A stretch of DNA of 64,000 bases from NCBI GenBank assembly GCA_045596365.1, contig JAZOCE010000024.1, positions 102,822-166,821 on the forward strand, in the 5' to 3' direction. The position numbers and the translations under genes were made by a program. Below the pieces are notes generated by a model, which saw only the letters and a list, made by a program, of their open reading frames with translations, was not told where the DNA came from and made no database searches. Source of the DNA: RGIG4079 sp045596365. GTDB taxonomy: Bacteria > Bacteroidota > Bacteroidia > Bacteroidales > Muribaculaceae. Numbering within the stretch: position 1 is the stretch's first letter; each line of letters opens with the position of its first letter. Below, one piece after another: positions 26,754 through 34,283 of this stretch.

Positions 26754-28181
26754 TTATATTGTGCTAAACTTATAATTGAACCCGAAACTTAGTATTTCCT
26801 TCATTTGCCAATCTTTCCATGACGCATTAGGTACATGGGTAGATCCTGAGTCGTAACGCAAATGAACAAATATCTGTGTTGACAAAAAACGATTGATGTC
26901 AAAACTTAAACGATTTTCCCAATCTCCCTGTACATACTCATAGTTAGAGAAAAGAAACAGACGAGAAGTGTAGGTAATATTGTACATGAGCTTCCATGTT
27001 AATTTTCCTTCGGCACTCGAACCAAATTGATTAGCAGTTGTTTTCCCTTTGTCAATCCCAAATGATGTTTCGTCCATTTTATCATTGGTGCATATTTTGA
27101 GATTGTAGGACAATGGCGCGATAGAAGCGTCAAATGAAAGTTTCTTATTACTATTGGCATAGCTATAAGTCATACCGAGACCAATGTTTAACTCCGCAGG
27201 AGAAAGAAATGATGCTTGTAGATCATTTGAGTTTTTCTTGTAACCGTTAAATAGCTGAGTCTTGAAATCGGCTGTTACAGAGTAGTACCAACTTTTAGTC
27301 GCTTTCAACCCAAACTTACTATTGATGCGGAAAATATCTTCACTGATACTATAGTTGCGTAATGAATCATCGGGTGCGCTATATACGCCTAATTTGTATT
27401 GTATGGTTGTGTCAAATAACAGATTGGGGTAAAATGCCTGATTTAACTTCACATTGTAGATAGCGTTGGCAATCATGTTCAAGTTGTTATTTCCCCCTTG
27501 ATACCAATTAGGTGAAATGTAGGCTTGCGAAAATTGGACCGAGCCATCAAACGAGCGTAACCAGTTGACACGTTTTACTTCATTAACTTCTACAGTTTCT
27601 TCAACATCTTTTTTGTCTAAATTGAGGTCTTTCACCTCTATTGTTGATTTTGTGGGATCGACCACAGCAGTAAACTCCTTGGGCGGAGCCGGTAGAGAGT
27701 CGTAGTTGTATTTTACATGTCGAGGGTTGTTGATAATATAGTTTTGCTTGAGTCGTCTCAAGCGTTTAGACATATCCATCTCGCGATTAATCCATGTCAT
27801 TGCATCTTGCACCACACCGCTACCGCGCATGTCCATGAGGTCAAAGCTGTCCATCATCTCATATCCGGAAAATACCACAGGTCCAAAAAAAGTTGCAGGT
27901 ATCTCCATAGGGGTGGGTTTAACATAGTTGGCGCGAGCGATAGAGTCGGCTTTGGCAATAGAGTCGGTTCTAAGCTTTTCACGCCAAGCGGCAATCAGGC
28001 GTTTACGCTCTTGTCTGATAGAATCGGTGTTTTGAACTGTTGCGTCAGTTGAAACACTGTCGGTCGTAACAATTCCTGCGGTCTCAACAGTTTCTACAGC
28101 AATCGAGTCTTGTGTCTCTTGGGCATGAGTGCAAAGTGTCACACAAAGTAAAAATAGCAACGACAAAGTAATCTTATGCAT
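26754..28181 (-). CDS. DUF3078 outer-membrane beta-barrel protein
   Basis: The 475-residue protein has a signal peptide (LSLLFLLCVTLCTHA), a charged coiled-coil region to about residue 180, and then a beta-strand-rich domain. The marker motif SPNWYQGGNNNLNM identifies DUF3078, found in Bacteroidetes. Alternating hydrophobic strands and an aromatic-flanked C-terminus (SFGFNYKFSTI, close to the usual ending of outer-membrane barrels) suggest an outer-membrane barrel. Function is unknown. It follows menG by 24 bases. Confidence 0.83.
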   Translation of the reverse strand: MHKITLSLLFLLCVTLCTHAQETQDSIAVETVETAGIVTTDSVSTDATVQNTDSIRQERKRLIAAWREKLRTDSIAKADSIARANYVKPTPMEIPATFFGPVVFSGYEMMDSFDLMDMRGSGVVQDAMTWINREMDMSKRLRRLKQNYIINNPRHVKYNYDSLPAPPKEFTAVVDPTKSTIEVKDLNLDKKDVEETVEVNEVKRVNWLRSFDGSVQFSQAYISPNWYQGGNNNLNMIANAIYNVKLNQAFYPNLLFDTTIQYKLGVYSAPDDSLRNYSISEDIFRINSKFGLKATKSWYYSVTADFKTQLFNGYKKNSNDLQASFLSPAELNIGLGMTYSYANSNKKLSFDASIAPLSYNLKICTNDKMDETSFGIDKGKTTANQFGSSAEGKLTWKLMYNITYTSRLFLFSNYEYVQGDWENRLSFDINRFLSTQIFVHLRYDSGSTHVPNASWKDWQMKEILSFGFNYKFSTI

Positions 28182-28205
28182 GTTTTAAATGTAGTTTTAA
28201 ATCAG

Positions 28206-28946
28206 TTATCGTTTAAAAGCAGTATAGATGGTGCATGTGCCAAATGTGAGTGGGCGATATTTGCAATCGGCAAACCCTGCATTTTGCATCAATGCAAGCA
28301 TTTTATTTCCTTGTGGTACGGCAGCAATACTCTCTGGCAGATAAGAGTAGGCTCTCACATCTTTTGATACGAGACGGCCAAAGAATGGGATGATGTATCG
28401 AGTGTAGAACTTGTATAGAGGTAGCACAATGGGAGATGTGGGGGTAGAGAGTTCTATCACGCATAACATTCCACCATCTCTCAATACTCGTTGCATCTCT
28501 TTGTAGCCGACTTCGAGACGCTCAAAATTGCGAACACCATAGGCAACAGTGATACAGTCAAAGGTATTGTCGGCAAATGGCAATGCCAGACAATCACCTT
28601 GAACCAACTCAATTTTATTGTTCAATCCTGCATCTTTGACTTTTTTGTGCCCTACGGAAATCATCCCTTCAGACAAATCAATGCCGGTAATTTTTTCAAT
28701 GTTTAGCGTCTTGGCAAGCTTGATGGCAAGATCGCCTGTGCCGGTAGCTACATCAAGTATGACTTTGGGAGACTGTCGACCTATCATTTTAACTGCTTGG
28801 GCTCTCCACAGCTTGTCAATGCCGAAAGTCATGGCGCGATTCATAAAATCATAGGCAGGTGCAATAGAATCAAACATCTCTTGCACCTGTTCTGTTTTAC
28901 AACGACTGTCGTCGTAGGGATTTATTTTTTCGGCTTTAACCTCCAT
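28206..28946 (-). CDS. menG: Demethylmenaquinone methyltransferase
   Basis: This 246-residue class I methyltransferase has the SAM-binding motif LDVATGTGDLAI and the family signature MTFGIDKLWRAQAVKM plus ITVAYGVRNFE. It methylates demethylmenaquinone to menaquinone, the quinone that would feed the fumarate reductase encoded at 47.7-51.5 kb. It is encoded directly after purC with no gap. UbiE is the same family, but a Bacteroidales anaerobe is expected to use menaquinone. Confidence 0.94.
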   Translation of the reverse strand: MEVKAEKINPYDDSRCKTEQVQEMFDSIAPAYDFMNRAMTFGIDKLWRAQAVKMIGRQSPKVILDVATGTGDLAIKLAKTLNIEKITGIDLSEGMISVGHKKVKDAGLNNKIELVQGDCLALPFADNTFDCITVAYGVRNFERLEVGYKEMQRVLRDGGMLCVIELSTPTSPIVLPLYKFYTRYIIPFFGRLVSKDVRAYSYLPESIAAVPQGNKMLALMQNAGFADCKYRPLTFGTCTIYTAFKR

Positions 28947-29900
28947 TTATCGTTTAAGTGAAGCAAGACATGCTTTCACATTTGCATCAATGCGAGCAGC
29001 GAGGTCTTCTTCGGCTGGTTTTACAAAATCTTCGCCGGTGATGTGTTCGTAAAGTTCTTGGTAACGAGCCGATACACTATCGCAATATTCATCGGTCATT
29101 TCTGGCATTGTTTGTCCTTCTTTGCCCATGAAATTGTTGTCAATCAACCATTGACGCACAAACTCTTTTGATAATTGTTTTTGTGGCTCGCCGGCATTGA
29201 AACGCTCTTCATAACCTTCGGCATAGAAATAGCGAGAAGAGTCAGGAGTGTGGATTTCATCGATAAGGATTACTTTACCATCACGTTTTCCAAACTCATA
29301 TTTTGTATCAACAAGAATCAATCCTTTCTCAGCAGCGATTTCAGTACCGCGTTGGAACAAAGCGCGAGTATATTTCTCCATCACCACATAGTCTTCTTCA
29401 GCAACGATGCCTTGAGCAATTATTTCTTCGCGAGAGATGTTTTCATCGTGTCCTGCATCGGCTTTTGTTGTTGGGGTAATAATCGGTTCTGGAAAACGTT
29501 CGTTTTCACGCATTCCGTCGGGCAATTTAACTCCACATATTTCACGACAACCTGCTTGATATTCACGCCATGCACTACCTGTGAGGTATCCGCGAATGAT
29601 CATTTCCACTTTAAATCCTTCACATTTCAGTCCTACTGTTACCATTGGATCGGGAGTAGCGATTTTCCAGTTAGGGACAATATCAGCAGTAGCATCAAGG
29701 AATTTAGCTGCGATTTGATTAAGCATTTGACCTTTGAACGGAATTCCTTTTGGAAGAATAACGTCAAAAGCTGAGATGCGGTCAGTTGCAATCATCACCA
29801 TCAAATCATCGTCGATGTTATATACATCGCGCACCTTACCATGATATACACTCTTTTGTCCGGGGAAATTAAAATCGGTATTTACCAATGTTGTTGCCAT
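28947..29900 (-). CDS. purC: Phosphoribosylaminoimidazole-succinocarboxamide (SAICAR) synthase
   Basis: The 317-residue protein matches the longer bacterial SAICAR synthase class, with YHGKVRDVYNIDDDLMVMIATDRISAFD-type opening (residues 19-46), the IIRGYLTGSAW segment and VDTKYEFG. It joins aspartate to CAIR in purine synthesis. It is 17 bases downstream of phoH and directly abuts menG. Other purine genes are absent from the window. Confidence 0.95.
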   Translation of the reverse strand: MATTLVNTDFNFPGQKSVYHGKVRDVYNIDDDLMVMIATDRISAFDVILPKGIPFKGQMLNQIAAKFLDATADIVPNWKIATPDPMVTVGLKCEGFKVEMIIRGYLTGSAWREYQAGCREICGVKLPDGMRENERFPEPIITPTTKADAGHDENISREEIIAQGIVAEEDYVVMEKYTRALFQRGTEIAAEKGLILVDTKYEFGKRDGKVILIDEIHTPDSSRYFYAEGYEERFNAGEPQKQLSKEFVRQWLIDNNFMGKEGQTMPEMTDEYCDSVSARYQELYEHITGEDFVKPAEEDLAARIDANVKACLASLKR

Positions 29901-29917
29901 AGTCTTATATTATTGTT

Positions 29918-30892
29918 TTAATTTTCAGTTTTCAATTCTTCGTTGTCATCTAATTTGCATTTGTCCCATTTTTCGTATGCTTCGACAATGCGTTGGACGA
30001 GTTGATGCCTTACAATATCCTTTTTACCAAACTCGACTTTGCCTATTCCTTTTATCTCTTTCAACACTCTCAATGCTTGAACGAGTCCTGAAGTTGTGGA
30101 GCGTGGAAGGTCGATTTGAGTAACGTCGCCGGTAATAATCATTTTTGCATTCATTCCAAGGCGGGTTAAGAACATTTTTATCTGGTGGGTAGTGGTGTTT
30201 TGTGCCTCGTCAAGCACTATTACCGCGTCATTGAGAGTGCGACCACGCATGAATGCCAATGGCGCAATCTGAATGACTTTTGTTTCCATATACTCTTTAA
30301 GTTTGACAGCAGGAATCATGTCCTCGAGCGCGTCATAGAGAGGTTGAAGATATGGGTCGATTTTATCTTTCATGTCGCCGGGTAAAAATCCGAGTTTTTC
30401 GCCCGCTTCTACTGCCGGTCGAGAAAGAATGATTTTGCGCACTTCTCTATTTTTCAATGCTCTGACAGCAAGGGCTATTGCGACATAGGTTTTTCCTGTG
30501 CCGGCGGGACCGAGAGCAAATGTTAAGTCGTTTTCTTGAAATGTTTTTACGAGTAATTGTTGATTAGGAGTGCGACCGGTAATGGGTTTCCCATTTACAC
30601 CATAAATTATCACATCATCCATTTTTAACTCACGAGGGATATCTCCTTTTACAACATCAAGGATTACATCTTCTGTGAGCTTGTTGTACTTGACGCAGTA
30701 TTCCTCAAGCTCTTTGATTTTTTTCTCAAATTCAGCTGTTTCTTTGTCATCACCTATCACCTTTATCACTGAGCCACGAGCAGCCATGCGCAATTTGGGA
30801 AACAAGTTGCGTATCAACTGCATATTGCTGTTGTTTACTCCATAAAAACTTACGGGATCTACATTGTCGATGATTACGATGCGTTCTATCAT
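29918..30892 (-). CDS. phoH: PhoH-like P-loop ATPase
   Basis: This 324-residue protein has a Walker A loop GPAGTGKT (residues 128-135) and Walker B VIVLDEAQNTT, with the PhoH family's N-terminal KH-like part. PhoH-like proteins are ATPases linked to RNA metabolism and stress, sometimes next to the endoribonuclease YbeY; no ybeY is next to it here. It is first in a six-gene minus-strand operon that runs through purC, menG, DUF3078 and two unknown secreted proteins. The promoter box lies 22 bases upstream. Confidence 0.93.
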   Translation of the reverse strand: MIERIVIIDNVDPVSFYGVNNSNMQLIRNLFPKLRMAARGSVIKVIGDDKETAEFEKKIKELEEYCVKYNKLTEDVILDVVKGDIPRELKMDDVIIYGVNGKPITGRTPNQQLLVKTFQENDLTFALGPAGTGKTYVAIALAVRALKNREVRKIILSRPAVEAGEKLGFLPGDMKDKIDPYLQPLYDALEDMIPAVKLKEYMETKVIQIAPLAFMRGRTLNDAVIVLDEAQNTTTHQIKMFLTRLGMNAKMIITGDVTQIDLPRSTTSGLVQALRVLKEIKGIGKVEFGKKDIVRHQLVQRIVEAYEKWDKCKLDDNEELKTEN

Positions 30893-30914
30893 TCAGCTGA
30901 ATTTATTTATTGTA

Positions 30915-30922
30915 CAAAGATA
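30915..30922 (-). promoter_or_regulatory. Minus-7 box (TATCTTTG) of the phoH operon
   Basis: The box is an exact TATCTTTG on the minus strand, 22 bases before the phoH ATG. Confidence 0.7.
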
Positions 30923-30946
30923 ACACATTTAGTTTATAATGCACAA

Positions 30947-30974
30947 CGCCCAAGCAGAAAATCCTGCTCAGGCG
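30947..30974 (-). terminator. Terminator of the DUF805 gene
   Basis: The stem (30947-30957 with 30964-30974) is complete only in minus-strand RNA, where two central positions form G-U pairs. That indicates it works for the DUF805 transcript. Confidence 0.72.
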
Positions 30975-30997
30975 TGGCTTATTGATGTGATGATATT

Positions 30998-31327
30998 TTA
31001 TGCTTTAGGATTAGCTCCGTATTTATTTTCACCTGCATGGCTATCTTGACACCACCAGATAATCAAAATGATTGCACCGACAATAGGAAGCAAGCAAAGA
31101 AGTTGCCACCATCCGCTACGGCCTGTGTCGTGAAGACGACGTGCACCAACTGCCCAACTTGGAATAATAAGAGCAATGCTTATAATCCATCCGATAATAG
31201 GTATCCAAGAGATTACTCCTATAATTACGTTAAATAAGTACCAAAACCAAAATTCAGAACGACGAGCGCGTCCATTAAAATCAGCATACTTAGAGAAGCA
31301 TGTCTTAATTGCTGTAAGAAAATCCAT
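30998..31327 (-). CDS. DUF805 family small membrane protein
   Basis: At 109 residues, with an N-terminal CFSKYADFNGRARRSEFWFWYLF motif region (residues 10-32) and three to four membrane segments, this is a DUF805 inner-membrane protein of unknown role. The ARRLHDTGRSGWW segment between helices is diagnostic. It is monocistronic, with its own box at 31360 and terminator at 30947, and is divergent from the esterase gene. Confidence 0.88.
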   Translation of the reverse strand: MDFLTAIKTCFSKYADFNGRARRSEFWFWYLFNVIIGVISWIPIIGWIISIALIIPSWAVGARRLHDTGRSGWWQLLCLLPIVGAIILIIWWCQDSHAGENKYGANPKA

Positions 31328-31359
31328 AATAATTAAATTTTAGTAAATAAACATTTGAA

Positions 31360-31367
31360 CAAAGATA
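31360..31367 (-). promoter_or_regulatory. Minus-7 box (TATCTTTG) for DUF805
   Basis: The box is an exact TATCTTTG on the minus strand, 32 bases before the ATG at 31327. Confidence 0.68.
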
Positions 31368-31427
31368 TGTAATATTTCTCAATTTGCAATTATTTTTCAC
31401 TATCTTCGCATAAATTTAATTTAAAAG

Positions 31428-32273
31428 ATGATGAAACTACGATTATTTGCAATTTTAATTGCTGTTTTTCTTACAGGTTTTGTTGCTTCAACTAATGCTC
31501 AAATAGCGCAAGTTGATACGATTAATGTTCCTGCAACATATATTGAGTCGCCAATGCGTTGCTCGATAATTCTTCCGGAACAATATTTTGAGGAGAATGA
31601 TAGCACTCGCTATCCTGTCGTTTATCTTATTCATGGTTATGACGGAGATTATTCTTCATGGCTAAAATTGACTGAGCCTCATCTTGATAGCCTTGCTACC
31701 GAGTATAATATGATATTCGTGTGTCCCGATGGACGTGATAGTTGGTATTGGGATTCTCCCGTTATCCCTGAACTTCAAATGGAATCATTTATTACCAAAG
31801 AACTTGTTCCGTTTATAGACAAAAACTATCGCACTATTCCTGTAGCTGAAAAGCGTGCAATTACAGGATTTAGCATGGGAGGTCATGGTAGTTTGTGGCT
31901 TGCAATGCGTCACCCCGACTTGTTTAAATCATGTGGCAGCATGAGTGGTGGGGTGAATATCAATAAACCCAAATGGGCTAAATCTTGGAAGATGGCAACC
32001 CGCATAGGTACACAAGAGGAGTATCCACAACGTTGGGTTGACTATACAGTAATCAACCTTGTTCCAAAACTAAAACCTAACGAACTGAATATCGTGGTTG
32101 ATTGCGGTGTCGATGATTTCTTTATTGGCGTAAATCGTGAACTTCACGAGGAATTACTCAAATATAATATCCCTCATGACTACACCGAGCGCCCCGGTCG
32201 ACACACTCATCCTTATTGGCGCAACTCGCTCCGTCATCACCTGCTTTATTTCCACGAAATATTCAATAAATAA
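31428..32273 (+). CDS. Secreted esterase of the PF00756 (esterase D / feruloyl-esterase-like) family
   Basis: The 281-residue protein starts with a signal peptide (about residues 1-25, ending TNAQ). It is an alpha/beta hydrolase with nucleophile Ser149 in GFSMGGHGS, likely Asp229 or Asp230 in VDCGVDDFF and catalytic His259 in GRHTHPYW. Relatives hydrolyse feruloyl, acetyl or S-formylglutathione esters, and a secreted member in a gut bacterium suggests plant-glycan or host ester targets. Two adjacent ATG codons (31428, 31431) are both possible starts. A near-consensus TATCTTCG box lies at 31401-31408. Confidence 0.88.
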   Translation: MMKLRLFAILIAVFLTGFVASTNAQIAQVDTINVPATYIESPMRCSIILPEQYFEENDSTRYPVVYLIHGYDGDYSSWLKLTEPHLDSLATEYNMIFVCPDGRDSWYWDSPVIPELQMESFITKELVPFIDKNYRTIPVAEKRAITGFSMGGHGSLWLAMRHPDLFKSCGSMSGGVNINKPKWAKSWKMATRIGTQEEYPQRWVDYTVINLVPKLKPNELNIVVDCGVDDFFIGVNRELHEELLKYNIPHDYTERPGRHTHPYWRNSLRHHLLYFHEIFNK

Positions 32274-32307
32274 ACTGAGCTACAGCAAAACAATATTTTT
32301 TACTTTA

Positions 32308-32961
32308 TCAACTCTCAATTCTTAACTCCCCCTTCGTTCCAAGGTGGAGTTTTACCACATCCATAGAAACAAGATTTATCAGAGTTTCCTCCGCCGAAGC
32401 ACGAGGCATGTGAGCAGCCCGATAATACTCCTCAAGAGTTATCGCGCCACGCTCTTCTATTATTGAGAGCAGGCGGCTATCAGCATCAGACATGCTGATT
32501 ATCCCCCCTTTGTTTTGTTGCCTACGACGCCACGTTTTCACCATTATATCAGGAGCCAATATATTCTCATCTTTCACACGATAATAAGCACTCCACGAAC
32601 CGTCAGGCTCTTGCGACATCACCGGACGACGTGCCGACTTAGCAATCTCCACACGTATTACCACCGCTCCACCTTCCGTTTTGAAAGCCGCAATGTCAAG
32701 CGATTGTACCGGTCGGCAATACATCTGCGCTGCTTGCTCAATCATGTAAATATCCTCTTCATTGCGCACCCCGGCGATATTTCCGTTATCCTTAACGCCA
32801 ATAAGTAGTCGCCCGCCATCGTTGTTGGCAAATGCCGACAGACTGCGAGCTATCTTGCGAGCATCAGAGATGGCAAATTTAAAATCCTGATGTTCATGTT
32901 CGCCCTCCTCGATGAGACGCTCTATATAGAATTTCCCCCTTATTGCTTTTATATCTTTCAC
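32308..32961 (-). CDS. AlbA_2 (Schlafen-type) domain protein in the luxS operon
   Basis: This 217-residue protein has a Schlafen/AlbA_2 domain at residues 10-115, with EHEHQDFKFAISDARKIARS and GGRLLIGVKDNGNIAGV, the glycine-rich core of this domain. The rest resembles a winged-helix segment (LLSIIEERGAITLEEYYRAA). It may be a DNA- or RNA-binding regulator. The start is a GTG at 32961, since no ATG lies near. It is 12 bases downstream of luxS, so it is likely co-transcribed. Confidence 0.78.
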   Translation of the reverse strand: MKDIKAIRGKFYIERLIEEGEHEHQDFKFAISDARKIARSLSAFANNDGGRLLIGVKDNGNIAGVRNEEDIYMIEQAAQMYCRPVQSLDIAAFKTEGGAVVIRVEIAKSARRPVMSQEPDGSWSAYYRVKDENILAPDIMVKTWRRRQQNKGGIISMSDADSRLLSIIEERGAITLEEYYRAAHMPRASAEETLINLVSMDVVKLHLGTKGELRIES

Positions 32962-32973
32962 TACACCAAATTA

Positions 32974-33456
32974 TTATTCAGGATAGACAAGTTGTTGAGA
33001 TGTTATACACTCAAGTACCTCCGTTAGATAGCGACCTGCAGCCTTTTTTGCCCCAACAAGATCCATATAGGTGTAATTTCCACAATCGCGAGCTGTAGCC
33101 CCGGGAATCTCGCCCTCAAAATCAGCAATAAACCTAAATGTTTCCTGCATCAACGGCAATATATCAGTCGATGTCAAATCACCATTTACCAATAGATAAT
33201 TTCCTGTGCGACACCCCATGGGCCCCCAATAGATGATGCGCTCCTTCCATTGTAGATGGTTGCGCAAAAATGTTGCCGCGAGATGTTCAATGGCATGCAA
33301 TACCTCGCCCGACAATGCGTCTTGGCGATTTGGCTCTATCATGCGTATATCAAAAGTTGTTATCACATCACCCGATGCCGTTACATCTCGACGAGAGACA
33401 TAGATTCCTCGCAACAATGTGAGATGATTGACCGTGAAACTTGCAATTTTTTCCAT
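32974..33456 (-). CDS. luxS: S-ribosylhomocysteine lyase (AI-2 synthase)
   Basis: At 160 residues this is a normal-length LuxS with the metal site His54, His58 (in HAIEH) and Cys125 (RDCGNY), plus catalytic Glu57 and Cys82 in MGCRTG. It splits S-ribosylhomocysteine into homocysteine and DPD, the precursor of autoinducer-2. It follows mtnN by 12 bases, so the two activated-methyl-cycle steps are encoded together. Confidence 0.97.
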   Translation of the reverse strand: MEKIASFTVNHLTLLRGIYVSRRDVTASGDVITTFDIRMIEPNRQDALSGEVLHAIEHLAATFLRNHLQWKERIIYWGPMGCRTGNYLLVNGDLTSTDILPLMQETFRFIADFEGEIPGATARDCGNYTYMDLVGAKKAAGRYLTEVLECITSQQLVYPE

Positions 33457-33468
33457 AGTCTCAATCTT

Positions 33469-34149
33469 TTAAATCGATGTTATAACCATTTTCAATACTT
33501 CAAACGTGTGCTTGGGTGCATCGTCCCAGAAATTTTCATATTGAGCGATATTGTCCTCTCCTCCGGGAGTGTCGCTGATGACTCGCACACAGAAAAACAA
33601 CACATTTTTCAAATAGCACACCTGTGCTATTGATGCCGACTCCATATCCACTGCCATCACATCGGGATGCACTCTCTTTATGCGCTCAACCTCCTCTACC
33701 TTTGACACAAATATATCTCCGGAACAAATTAAGCCATGCTTGATGCGTGTATTATCATTTAGACATGGTAATGCCGAAACCTCAGGCACCGATGTAAAAT
33801 AGCGAGGACAGCCTGCAGCATCGCCCCACTGTGTTCCCGGACCACACCACACATCATGATAAGCCACTCGATCGCCCACTACAACATCAAGTATTCCGGC
33901 TCCACCACCGGCACCACCTGCGACACCTGTATTTATTATCATATCGGGGTGAAAATTTTCAATCATTGTCAACGTCCCTATTGCTGCATTCACTTTACCT
34001 ATGCCACATTGCATGGCAACCACTTCATGTATTCCTATCTTCCCGGAATGAAATGCTATATCATTTAGTGTGATTGTCGAATGATTTTCTATAAGAGGCA
34101 ACAACAGATTTAACTCTTTACCCATCGCAACTATTATTCCTATTTTCAT
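33469..34149 (-). CDS. mtnN: 5'-methylthioadenosine/S-adenosylhomocysteine nucleosidase
   Basis: This 226-residue enzyme has the Pfs/MTAN features MKIGIIVAMGKELNLL, the NTGVAGG core, VDMESASIAQ with the substrate-binding Glu, and ISDTPGGE with the catalytic Asp. It cleaves adenine from SAH and methylthioadenosine, supplying S-ribosylhomocysteine to LuxS. An ATG three codons earlier (34158) is also possible. It is the first gene of the mtnN-luxS-AlbA_2 operon. Confidence 0.95.
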   Translation of the reverse strand: MKIGIIVAMGKELNLLLPLIENHSTITLNDIAFHSGKIGIHEVVAMQCGIGKVNAAIGTLTMIENFHPDMIINTGVAGGAGGGAGILDVVVGDRVAYHDVWCGPGTQWGDAAGCPRYFTSVPEVSALPCLNDNTRIKHGLICSGDIFVSKVEEVERIKRVHPDVMAVDMESASIAQVCYLKNVLFFCVRVISDTPGGEDNIAQYENFWDDAPKHTFEVLKMVITSI

Positions 34150-34170
34150 AATCGTCATTTATTATATCCA

Positions 34171-34178
34171 CAAAGATA
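34171..34178 (-). promoter_or_regulatory. Minus-7 box (TATCTTTG) of the mtnN-luxS operon
   Basis: The box is an exact TATCTTTG on the minus strand, 12 or 21 bases before the two candidate ATG codons of mtnN. Confidence 0.7.
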
Positions 34179-34206
34179 CAAAGGAAAGTGGAAAAATGAA
34201 AAAAGA

Positions 34207-34232
34207 TTGGGCTCGCTTCTCAGCGAACCCAA
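34207..34232 (-). terminator. Terminator of the large T9SS gene
   Basis: An 11-bp stem (34207-34217 with 34222-34232) has one position that is a G-U pair in minus-strand RNA, and a 4-base loop. Read on the minus strand it is followed by TCTTTTTTC. Confidence 0.88.
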
Positions 34233-34283
34233 CCCTACTACTACTTTATAACTAAATATCAAATAATTAATATATAAAAACTA

